A DNA stretch of 64,000 nucleotides from Marinomonas rhodophyticola (GTDB lineage Bacteria; Pseudomonadota; Gammaproteobacteria; Pseudomonadales; Marinomonadaceae): positions 62,001-126,000 of the forward strand of contig NZ_JAPEUL010000006.1 in NCBI RefSeq assembly GCF_026113935.1, given 5' to 3'. The notes under the pieces are model-generated. The model saw only the letters and a list, made by a program, of their open reading frames with translations, searched no databases and was not told the DNA's origin. A program made the translations under genes and the position numbers. Shown here in pieces: positions 9,314 to 16,065 of this stretch (its first letter is position 1; each line of letters opens with the position of its first letter).

Positions 9314-9387
9314 AACGCCCCCTCCAAACTGTTCTTAACTTAAGTATAGTAAAGCAGTAAACAGTTGATCATAATTTACACAATCAA

Positions 9388-10449
9388 TCAGAAGAAAGGC
9401 AAAATCAGTTGCTGAGGCTTTGGGGGAGATAAACGATACCCCACACCAATCAAGCGTACAGGGCGACGAAATCGAGCATAAGCCTGCTCTAAAAGAGTCA
9501 AAAAGATAGTATTGGATAATTTATTTTTAATAGGCAGTTCTATTGTAGTTTGCTTAAAGTTATCAAATTTTATCTTCAAATAATATTTACTTAACTGAGT
9601 TTCAAAATGTCGTCCTGCCATACGCCTTTCTAACTCCATCAAAAGCTTAGGGATAACAGCTTGGCATGCGGCTAAATCAAGCAGATCGGCCGAAAATGTA
9701 TGCTCTACAGAGATACTCTTCCTTTCTCTTGATGTCATAACAGGTCGATTATCAATCCCTAAGGCGAATTGAGACAGTCGAAATGCCATGCTGCCAAAAT
9801 GCTTTTGCAATACAACAAAATCCAGTTTCTGTAGATCAGCGCATGTAAACACATCTAATGACGCCAACTTATCTTGAGCAACACGGCCTATTCCAGAAAT
9901 AAACTTAACCGGAATAGAGGAAACAAATTCGAACTGCTTTTCTGGCGTTACAATGGTTAAGCCGTCTGGCTTATCCCAATCACTGGCTACCTTTGCAATG
10001 AACTTATTTGTTGCCACCCCAGCAGACACAGTAATGCCTATCTCTTTTAATACTCTGCTGCGTATTTTCTCCGCTATTCGTGTTGCACTTCCTTGAAAGC
10101 ATTCGGAATCGGTCACATCAAGATAGGCCTCATCTAACGACAACGGCTCAATAATAGAAGTAAACTCTCGAAAAATAGCCTGCATTTGAGAAGATGCTTC
10201 GCGATATTTATTCATATCACCAGGGAGAACCAGTAACGAAGGACACAATCGCGTAGCCACCGACGTTGGCATAGCAGAACGCACCCCATAACCACGGGCA
10301 ATGTAATTCGCCGTTGACAATACACCGCGACCACTAGCCGCACCTCCTATCGCAATAGGAATATCACGCAACTTTGGGTTGTCCCGCATCTCTATTGCGG
10401 CGTAAAAACAATCGGCATCAATATGAATAATCTTGCGATTCGATGACAT
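9388..10449 (-). CDS. dinB: DNA polymerase IV
   Basis: The 353-residue Y-family polymerase matches DinB in length. Catalytic carboxylates are visible: D11 in IHIDADCFYAAIEM and D106/E107 in PLSLDEAYLDV. The palm, thumb and little-finger regions are complete, ending with a QLILPFF-type beta-clamp-binding tail (QQLILPFF), which allows recruitment to the sliding clamp. It performs error-prone translesion synthesis. The ATG at 10449 lies only 13 bp from a perfect LexA operator, so SOS control is expected. Confidence 0.95.
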   Translation of the reverse strand: MSSNRKIIHIDADCFYAAIEMRDNPKLRDIPIAIGGAASGRGVLSTANYIARGYGVRSAMPTSVATRLCPSLLVLPGDMNKYREASSQMQAIFREFTSIIEPLSLDEAYLDVTDSECFQGSATRIAEKIRSRVLKEIGITVSAGVATNKFIAKVASDWDKPDGLTIVTPEKQFEFVSSIPVKFISGIGRVAQDKLASLDVFTCADLQKLDFVVLQKHFGSMAFRLSQFALGIDNRPVMTSRERKSISVEHTFSADLLDLAACQAVIPKLLMELERRMAGRHFETQLSKYYLKIKFDNFKQTTIELPIKNKLSNTIFLTLLEQAYARFRRPVRLIGVGYRLSPPKPQQLILPFF

Positions 10450-10461
10450 AACACTAATTTT

Positions 10462-10481
10462 TACTGTACAAAAAAACAGTA
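10462..10481. promoter_or_regulatory. LexA operator (SOS box) of dinB
   Basis: TACTGT-N8-ACAGTA is a fully symmetric match to the gammaproteobacterial LexA consensus CTGT-N8-ACAG, with CTGT at 10464-10467 and ACAG at 10476-10479. It lies just upstream of the dinB start and should overlap its promoter or transcription start. Confidence 0.92.
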
Positions 10482-10834
10482 TATTCTATCTTGGCTCATC
10501 ATTCATCCATCAAATAAACATGTAAAGATTCTTCTCGAAAAAACATCCTCAACGTAAAATCCTTGATATGATCGAATCTGACACAAGAAAAAAACAAATT
10601 CGCCATTTAAAATCAATAAAAAACACTTTTTAGGCAAGCAAACATGGACGCTAGAGCGTAAAATGGTTTACATTTTGTTGATCAAACTAACAATATTGAA
10701 AAGCTGAAAAACCCTCTAGCACACTATTACTTGTGATAAGGCATTACCCAATAAGAGCTAGGCAATGAACTCTCAGCTTTTCAACAAAAGATAAAAGCCT
10801 CGTAAGGCTTACACTTAAAGGCAAAGGGCACACC
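10482..10834 (+). other. Non-coding leader/promoter region of flgP with a long inverted repeat
   Basis: This 353 bp stretch has no convincing gene. It holds a perfect 12-bp inverted repeat, TTGAAAAGCTGA at 10696-10707 and TCAGCTTTTCAA at 10773-10784, enclosing 65 bases with a second nested pairing (CTAGC at 10716-10720, GCTAG at 10757-10761). The RNA could fold into an extended stem upstream of flgP. A classical sigma54 or c-di-GMP riboswitch core was looked for and not found. Confidence 0.55.
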
Positions 10835-11461
10835 ATGATACGACCATTTAACATTATTTTAATCGCCATAGGTGCAGTAACGCTTGCGGGTTGTCAAAGT
10901 CTTAACCAACAGAGCGCCACAGGACAGCCTTGTACCACCGTTGCACCTTGTAATGGAAACGTTGTTGGAAGCCCATCTACCCCATACACGCAAAACAGCG
11001 CGCTTAACACCAACAATACGGTCGTCATTGTGAAACAAGAACCTATTATTGTGACCGCTACGGGTTATGCCGCCACGATGACAAGTAAGCGTCTAACACA
11101 ATCCCAAGCTCGTATCATGACGATGCGTAGCTCAATGTTGGATGCCTACCGAAACCTATCGGAACGGGTTTATGGACTAAAAATCGATGGTTCAAGCTCT
11201 CTAAGCAATATGGTCATGCAAAATGACGAGCTAAGAACCTATGTGGATGCTTATTTAGTGGGGGCAAAGGTCGTTTCACAAAGAGAGCACGAAGACGGCA
11301 CATTTGAAACCGTGGTAGAAATGGCACTGCAAGAAAACTTTCGTCAATGTGTAACCTCTAACAATGTGCAAGCAGACCCCAATTGCAAAGTCCAACCAGG
11401 CTATCGCGCCATTAATGTTCAAAACGCCACCCCAACAACTAATTTTTACAGCATTGAATAA
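10835..11461 (+). CDS. flgP: Flagellar assembly lipoprotein FlgP (LPP20 family)
   Basis: A 208-residue lipoprotein with a type II signal peptide and lipobox LAGC (Cys20). The LPP20/FlgP domain follows (SQARIMTMRSSMLDAYRNLS, residues about 89-108, and AYLVGAKVVSQREHEDGTFE). In Vibrio, FlgP is an outer-membrane lipoprotein of the basal disk needed for motility. The next gene is flgT, the H-ring protein, four bases downstream, matching the flgO-flgP-flgT gene group; flgO itself is not seen here. The ATG has a GGG-containing ribosome site in front. The leader contains an unusual long inverted repeat. Confidence 0.88.
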   Translation: MIRPFNIILIAIGAVTLAGCQSLNQQSATGQPCTTVAPCNGNVVGSPSTPYTQNSALNTNNTVVIVKQEPIIVTATGYAATMTSKRLTQSQARIMTMRSSMLDAYRNLSERVYGLKIDGSSSLSNMVMQNDELRTYVDAYLVGAKVVSQREHEDGTFETVVEMALQENFRQCVTSNNVQADPNCKVQPGYRAINVQNATPTTNFYSIE

Positions 11462-11464
11462 CCG

Positions 11465-12657
11465 ATGGTTACTTTAAAACGCGCATTCATTACTGCCCTA
11501 TTCCTCACCTTGCCAATTGCCACTTTTGCCAACAGCATTGATGCTGTTGGTGAAGCCATTATCTATAATAATGATATCGCCGATGCTCGTTACAGAGCCA
11601 CTCAACAAGCCATCAAACAAGCCGTTTTGGAATCTGGTTCGAGAGTGAACGTTAAAGACGAGCCTCAATAATGGTGAAGTAGAATCAAACTTAGAAATAC
11701 GTAGTTCTGGTTATGTTCAAAAAGCGCGTATCCTCTCAGAAGAACAAAACGGTGACTTTCTTAGAGTAATTGCCCGTGTTGACGTGACCGCCGACTCCCA
11801 ATGCAGTACAGGACCAACGCGGTATTACAAAAAAACCGTGGGAGTCACTGGATTTGAGTTGCAAGTTCCACAACAAGCGGCATTGGGTGAGCTTAGCAAC
11901 ATCTCAAGAGAGCTGCCCAAAAACTTAGCCGATGAAATAAACAGACAAGGCTACTTAAAAGCCCTCACGGCTACTAACATTGCTATTTACCCCGATGTTA
12001 TTAACGCCCCCTCTTCAACTAACGCTGATGGATCACTAACTAATCTCACCAGAATCAGTGAGCAGCTTGGTGTTCAATACATCATTAGTGGTGTCATTAG
12101 AGACATTAGCGAAGTTTACCTTAGACACCCTAATGACAAAAATGCAAAAGACGATTCTGAAGAAATCGATAAAGAAAGAAACTTCGTGGTCGATATATAC
12201 ATTTATGATGGTTTTAGTGGCGCGCTTTTGTTTGAACACAGATACAATGAAATCGGCAACTGGGACATATCTGACCACGCAAGAATTGGCTTTGGTAGTG
12301 CAAAATTTTGGTCAGTACATTATGGCAAAGTAGTCCAACAAGCGCTAAAAGAAAGCGCATTAGATGCAAGTGAACAGCTTAGATGCCAGCCTTTTATTGC
12401 TAATATTTTCCGCACAGAAGGCAACAGAATACACATATCTGCAGGGTCAATAGCGGGTATAAAACAAGGAGATAAATTCAATATTTATCGACGATACGAG
12501 GTATTTAATCAGTTACAGTCTACCCAAACACAGCTGAATAATGCCAATATCAGTGTTACAATCAAACAAGTCCAACCTAACTTCTCTGTTGGGGAGGCTC
12601 GTTGTTGACTCTCACATACTTAACGTGCAACAACGAGATGTCGTGATTGCTTGGTAA
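11465..12657 (+). CDS. flgT: Flagellar H-ring protein FlgT, broken by two indels as sequenced
   Basis: The N-terminus has a signal peptide ending TFANS and the FlgT N-domain (AVGEAIIYNNDIADARYRAT). The frame shifts once between 11649 and 11670 (one base too many), after which NNGEVESNLEIRSSGYVQKA and the middle domain continue. It shifts again at 12596-12602 (one base too many), after which VVDSHILNVQQRDVVIAW and TAA complete the C-terminal domain. Removing one base at each place gives 396 residues, close to Vibrio FlgT. In Vibrio, FlgT builds the H ring around the basal body that supports MotX/MotY. It pairs with flgP. Sequencing error is more likely than loss, since the three pieces are otherwise intact. 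Confidence 0.82.
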
Positions 12658-12717
12658 TTTTCACAACTATACGCCTTTACACAAAATGGCGGTTTTTTTA
12701 TTTTTAGGACAGATACA

Positions 12718-12948
12718 ATGAACAACGAACTACTACACCATCTAGAACAACGCATCAACGAAGCCGTTGAAGAAATTGGTTCATTACGCAAACGTATTTC
12801 AGAATTAGAAATGCAGAACTATGAACTTAGCGAAGAAAAAAGTGAGATTCAAAACTCTCTAAACCAAACAAAAGAACAGCAATCGAACTGGGAGTCTTCT
12901 CTTTCTCAAATGCTGAATCGCCTCAACCAAATGGATAACAAACAATGA
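12718..12948 (+). CDS. zapB: ZapB-like cell-division coiled-coil protein
   Basis: A 76-residue protein predicted to be one continuous coiled coil (LEQRINEAVEEIGSLRKRIS onwards), ending KEQQSNWESSLSQMLNRL. This parallels the C-terminal end of E. coli ZapB (KEQQNGWQERLQALLGRM), and the length is similar (about 80 aa). ZapB bridges ZapA and MatP at the Z-ring and helps position the divisome. The stop overlaps the start of the next gene by four bases (ATGA), implying translational coupling to a small outer-membrane protein. Confidence is limited because short coiled coils match easily. Confidence 0.72.
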   Translation: MNNELLHHLEQRINEAVEEIGSLRKRISELEMQNYELSEEKSEIQNSLNQTKEQQSNWESSLSQMLNRLNQMDNKQ

Positions 12949-13418
12949 GACCACTTTTACTTGCAGCTTTAGTTCTTGTCAGTGCAAACGCATCAGCAGA
13001 AGGTCAAATTGCGAGTTTAATAAATTTTGAATCTGCCGCCGCGCGCCCAACCACACCGGATGGAGAAACAAACGTTACCTCCATCATTGGGGCCAATATG
13101 GAATACACTCTGCCAGAGAATATTTCTTTTTATGGCGGACTGTCCTTTGTCATTGGGGAAAAATTCGAAAACGCTCTCACAATAGGCTCTCGATACTACA
13201 GCGCAACACCAGCATTACAGATCTTACCTGGTATTCCTATGTGGTCGTTTATCGGTGGCGGTGTCTCATTCTTAGATGAAACGGTCTATTATCCAGAAGC
13301 AGGCTTTCGTATCGGCATATCAGATGTATCTCGACTAGACGTATTTGTAAAAGTACTTAACAGTAGCAGCGATACTTATGACAAGCACGTGATGATCGGT
13401 GCAGGCTTAACCTTTTAA
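12945..13418 (+). CDS. Small predicted outer-membrane beta-barrel protein
   Basis: A 157-residue exported protein: signal peptide LLLAALVLVSANASAEG, then alternating hydrophobic strands rich in Gly and aromatic residues (ISFYGGLSFVIG, MWSFIGGGVSFL) and a C-terminal strand ending in Phe (MIGAGLTF), typical of barrel proteins inserted by BAM. It resembles YfaZ-type small barrels in layout, but I cannot assign it to a named family. It is coupled to the zapB-like gene by a four-base overlap, which is an unexpected partner. Confidence 0.68.
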   Translation: MRPLLLAALVLVSANASAEGQIASLINFESAAARPTTPDGETNVTSIIGANMEYTLPENISFYGGLSFVIGEKFENALTIGSRYYSATPALQILPGIPMWSFIGGGVSFLDETVYYPEAGFRIGISDVSRLDVFVKVLNSSSDTYDKHVMIGAGLTF

Positions 13419-13446
13419 TTAAGTAAAAATAAGACCCAAAACAAAG

Positions 13447-13614
13447 ATGAAGCTAACACCCATTTTCGTCGCAAGCTTTGTGATCGCAACAACTTACACT
13501 TGGTGGCAAAATGACAAAACTATTACCGTTACGCTACCAAGTGACGATCAGCGAAAAGAGATGATTGGCACAAGCAATACCCCCAGTATTCCGCTGACTC
13601 CAATACAAAACTGA
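13447..13614 (+). CDS. Small membrane protein, 55 aa, unknown function
   Basis: ATG at 13447 and TGA at 13612-13614 enclose 55 codons: MKLTPIFVASFVIATTYTWW forms a signal-anchor-like hydrophobic N-terminus, followed by a short polar tail (TVTLPSDDQRKEMIGTSN). It lies in the 210 bp gap between the outer-membrane protein and the ProQ-domain gene on the same strand, with gaps of 28 and 13 bp that fit an operon. No family is recognised, and a short chance ORF is possible. Confidence 0.5.
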   Translation: MKLTPIFVASFVIATTYTWWQNDKTITVTLPSDDQRKEMIGTSNTPSIPLTPIQN

Positions 13615-13627
13615 GCCTTGTGTCTTT

Positions 13628-14587
13628 ATGGAACAACTTATTGCCAAACTCGAAGCGAAAATTAACTGGCTGACAAAACAGCTAGAAAATGCAAACGAGG
13701 AAATAAAAAAACTAAAGGAAAAGAACGACCTTCCCATTGAGTACAGCGCCTCAATGGATTTATTGCAACATATGGCCGATCGCTCACCCGAAGATCAACT
13801 ACAGCTCTATATAGAAGACTCTCTTGATCTCTTGGGTGCCCTATCGACCCCTGAGCAAGTAATAAAAACAAAGCCAGTTGAACAGCAACTTAACTTTGAT
13901 TTATTGCACGAGCATGCTGACAACAGCAGCATCACAACCACGACAATAGAACAGATTGATTACATGACCACACAACAAACTGAGCTTAACGGCTTGCAAG
14001 ACGACGACAAACTAGTCGATAGCGACACTAGCGTACAACAAGCAAGTGACAGCACTACAGAGACAGCAACTTTGACGTCTGAACAAAAAAAACGTCAAAA
14101 AAATCAAAAGAATAATCGCCGTCTAATAAAAATGCTTGAAGACCGTTATCCTAAAGCGTTCGACTGGAATCAACCTAAGCCACTAAAAGTTGGTATAGAC
14201 AAAGACATGACATTGGACGACGACTTCAATGCCAGCAAACAAAAACGTGCTCTAGCCGCTTATACACGCTCTGATCGCTATAAGAAGTGTCTCCTATCAG
14301 GACAGCCTCGTGTTGATCTTGAAGGCATCGCTGTAAATGATGAAGCCGCTCTTCCTGAGTCCATGATACCCAAGAAAGAGAAAAAACCATTCAACCGCCC
14401 TAAAACAACCGATCGACCTAAAGTGGACCGCCCTGCCCACAATAAAAAACCTCAAAGCACCCCATCCCCAAAAGGCAAGCCGTCACAAAAATCACAGCCA
14501 ATAAAAAGCCGTGAAGATGAAGCCTATGATAATTTATCGCCAGAAGAGCGCATGAAAGCAAAACTGGAAAAATTATTAAAAAAATAG
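13628..14587 (+). CDS. ProQ/FinO-domain RNA-binding protein with N-terminal coiled-coil extension
   Basis: The 319-residue protein has a ProQ/FinO RNA-chaperone domain at about residues 150-245 (MLEDRYPKAFDWNQPKPLKV, ALAAYTRSDRYKKCLLSGQP, RVDLEG). Unlike E. coli ProQ, the domain is not N-terminal: it is preceded by a coiled coil (residues 1-34) and an acidic, low-complexity linker, and followed by a basic Pro/Lys-rich tail (KKPFNRPKTTDRPK). FinO-domain proteins bind intrinsic terminators and sRNA duplexes. ATG at 13628 follows the small membrane gene. The tail ends ERMKAKLEKLLKK. Domain identity is confident; the RNA targets are unknown. Confidence 0.87.
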   Translation: MEQLIAKLEAKINWLTKQLENANEEIKKLKEKNDLPIEYSASMDLLQHMADRSPEDQLQLYIEDSLDLLGALSTPEQVIKTKPVEQQLNFDLLHEHADNSSITTTTIEQIDYMTTQQTELNGLQDDDKLVDSDTSVQQASDSTTETATLTSEQKKRQKNQKNNRRLIKMLEDRYPKAFDWNQPKPLKVGIDKDMTLDDDFNASKQKRALAAYTRSDRYKKCLLSGQPRVDLEGIAVNDEAALPESMIPKKEKKPFNRPKTTDRPKVDRPAHNKKPQSTPSPKGKPSQKSQPIKSREDEAYDNLSPEERMKAKLEKLLKK

Positions 14588-14608
14588 AAAAAAGTGTTTA
14601 CAGATAGA

Positions 14609-14635
14609 AGCGCGGCATATATTATTTGCCGCGCT
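14609..14635 (+). terminator. GC-rich hairpin between the ProQ-domain gene and tRNA-Tyr
   Basis: AGCGCGGCA and TGCCGCGCT form a perfect 9-bp stem with a 9-base AT loop, five bases before the tRNA. There is no T-run, so it is either a weak terminator, a processing site for a joint mRNA-tRNA transcript, or a ProQ target at its own 3' end. Confidence 0.5.
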
Positions 14636-14640
14636 GCTGT

Positions 14641-14724
<84 letters not shown>

Positions 14725-15227
14725 TTAATTCTTTTCTTTATAGATCAATCTTTTATCTATAAAATCATACTGCAATAAAAATCCTCAAGACATCAAATTT
14801 TAAACACATCCAGACAGAACATAAACACCACATCAAAAATCAACACGCAAGCAAAAGACGACAAACAACTCCCACAAAACAAGACACCAACATACCATCT
14901 AAGCAAAACCACGCCTATAGCCCCCCCAAGAAGAATCCCGCCAAAGACAACAAGTTAATGATCCAACAAAGCCAACCACAATAGCGATCAAACGCTGCAG
15001 CAAACCACCTGAGCACGCTAGAAGCTACTAACAGCAGACTTACCTACTCTACAATCAGGGCAACACAAGAAGCCAGAGACGAGCTAGCACCCAACTCAAA
15101 ACCACAAATACAAAGTTTGATATTTTAACGAGACACGACAAAAGCCGTAACAAAGAACAGCAAGGCAAGTTTCAAAATACAGAGAAAACGAGAAATGTAA
15201 AAGATGAAGAGAATAGACAAAATAGAA
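14725..15227. other. 503 bp gene-free spacer with strong A/C strand bias
   Basis: No ORF of useful size, tRNA or terminator is visible. The plus strand is conspicuously rich in A and C over most of its length (52 of 60 bases at 14821-14880), unlike flanking sequence, and a run of seven or more C lies near 14931. It sits between convergent tRNA-Tyr and the minus-strand tRNA array. A decayed gene or a structured low-complexity RNA are both possible. Confidence 0.6.
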
Positions 15228-15303
15228 TGGTGGGTCGTACTGGATTCGAACCAGTGACCAATTGATTAAAAGTCAACTGCTCTACCAACTGAGCTAACGA
15301 CCC
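15228..15303 (-). tRNA. tRNA-Lys(TTT), copy 1
   Basis: Reverse strand GGGTCGTTAGCTCAGTTGG start, anticodon loop CTTTTAA (TTT) and encoded CCA. It is 76 nt long and identical to the copy at 15527-15602. It is the last tRNA of the array in transcription order. Confidence 0.96.
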
Positions 15304-15331
15304 GCTCTATGAAGAATTCTTTATTAATTGA

Positions 15332-15408
15332 TGGTCGGAGTAGAGGGATTCGAACCCCCGACATCCTGCTCCCAAAGCAGGCGCGCTACCAGACTGCGCT
15401 ATACTCCG
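15332..15408 (-). tRNA. tRNA-Pro(TGG), copy 1
   Basis: Reverse strand begins CGGAGTATAGCGCAGTCTGG, with anticodon loop TTTGGGA (TGG), T-arm GGGGGTTCGAATCCC and encoded CCA; 77 nt. It is identical to the copy at 15719-15795 and separated from tRNA-Asn by a single base. Confidence 0.96.
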
Positions 15409-15409
15409 A

Positions 15410-15485
15410 TGGCTCCTCGAACTGGACTCGAACCAGTGACCCAATGATTAACAGTCATTTGCTCTACCAACTGAGCTATCGAGGA
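15410..15485 (-). tRNA. tRNA-Asn(GTT), copy 1
   Basis: Reverse strand begins TCCTCGATAGCTCAGTTGG, with anticodon loop CTGTTAA (GTT), T-arm CTGGTTCGAGTCCAG and encoded GCCA end; 76 nt. It matches the copy at 15797-15872. Confidence 0.96.
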
Positions 15486-15526
15486 ATTAATCAGGCTAGT
15501 ACAGAATAAAAGCTTTAAGAGATAGT

Positions 15527-15602
15527 TGGTGGGTCGTACTGGATTCGAACCAGTGACCAATTGATTAAAAGTCAACTGCTCTACCAACTGAGCTAACGAC
15601 CC
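15527..15602 (-). tRNA. tRNA-Lys(TTT), copy 2
   Basis: Identical 76-nt sequence to the tRNA-Lys at 15228-15303, with anticodon TTT and encoded CCA. Its flanking bases (gtGGGTCG... acgaccCAAC) differ only outside the mature tRNA. Confidence 0.96.
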
Positions 15603-15615
15603 AACTATCAAGTAA

Positions 15616-15692
15616 TGGGGTGGACGATGGGGCTCGAACCCACGACCGATGGAATCACAATCCATAGCTCTACCAACTGAGCTACGCCCACC
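15616..15692 (-). tRNA. tRNA-His(GTG)
   Basis: Reverse strand begins GGTGGGCGTAGCTCAGTTGG, with the extra 5' G(-1) characteristic of tRNA-His opposite a C discriminator. The anticodon loop TTGTGAT gives GTG, and CCA is encoded. It is the only single-copy member within the duplicated part of the array. Confidence 0.95.
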
Positions 15693-15718
15693 ATTACTAA
15701 CGGTGATGATAAAATTAA

Positions 15719-15795
15719 TGGTCGGAGTAGAGGGATTCGAACCCCCGACATCCTGCTCCCAAAGCAGGCGCGCTACCAGACTGCGCTATACTCCG
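15719..15795 (-). tRNA. tRNA-Pro(TGG), copy 2
   Basis: Same 77-nt sequence as 15332-15408, with anticodon TGG and encoded CCA. It is again one base away from tRNA-Asn. Confidence 0.96.
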
Positions 15796-15796
15796 A

Positions 15797-15872
15797 TGGC
15801 TCCTCGAACTGGACTCGAACCAGTGACCCAATGATTAACAGTCATTTGCTCTACCAACTGAGCTATCGAGGA
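15797..15872 (-). tRNA. tRNA-Asn(GTT), copy 2
   Basis: Same 76-nt sequence as 15410-15485, with anticodon GTT and encoded CCA. Confidence 0.96.
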
Positions 15873-15913
15873 ACTAATTTTATCTTTGCTGCAACACACT
15901 TACCTAAGTAAGA

Positions 15914-16004
15914 TGGCGGAGGAGGAGAGATTCGAACTCTCGGTAGGCTACTAACCTACGCCGGTTTTCAAGACCGGTGCATTAAACCGCTCTGCCACCC
16001 CTCC
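15914..16004 (-). tRNA. tRNA-Ser(TGA)
   Basis: Class II tRNA of 91 nt. The reverse strand begins GGAGGGGTGGCAGAGCGG, the anticodon loop CTTGAAA gives TGA, and a long variable arm (GTAGGTTAGTAGCCTAC) is followed by an encoded GCCA end. It is the first gene of the array after the promoter at 16021-16048. Confidence 0.95.
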
Positions 16005-16020
16005 GTTGCGAGCGAGGTGT

Positions 16021-16048
16021 ATAATACTGATTTGAAATTTCAGTGCAA
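16021..16048 (-). promoter_or_regulatory. Sigma70-type promoter of the tRNA array
   Basis: On the minus strand TTGCAC (16043-16048) and TATTAT (16021-16026) are separated by 16 bases and followed by a GC-rich discriminator (CACCTCGCTCG) before tRNA-Ser. This layout is typical of stringently controlled stable-RNA promoters. Confidence 0.72.
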
Positions 16049-16065
16049 CATTTTTTTAAAAAAGT

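Larger units (their letters stand above)
15332..15872. repeat. Direct repeat of the Pro-Asn tRNA pair (15332-15485 and 15719-15872)
   Basis: The 154-bp unit containing tRNA-Pro, a one-base spacer (A) and tRNA-Asn occurs twice with no difference seen. With the duplicated tRNA-Lys this indicates tandem duplication of a Lys-Pro-Asn block, tRNA-His being present only once. Confidence 0.9.

Noticed and set aside
10620-10834. c-di-GMP (GEMM) riboswitch upstream of flgP
   Set aside because: The conserved GEMM core (such as GACGCAAAG and the following tetraloop-receptor pattern) is not present; only an inverted repeat is seen.
15309-15834. Short ORFs overlapping the tRNA array on both strands
   Set aside because: They read through mature tRNA genes and have repetitive, non-protein-like sequence.
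15228-16004. Regularly repeated blocks resembling a CRISPR-like array
   Set aside because: Each block folds as a complete tRNA with anticodon and encoded CCA; there are no short repeats with unique spacers and no cas genes.
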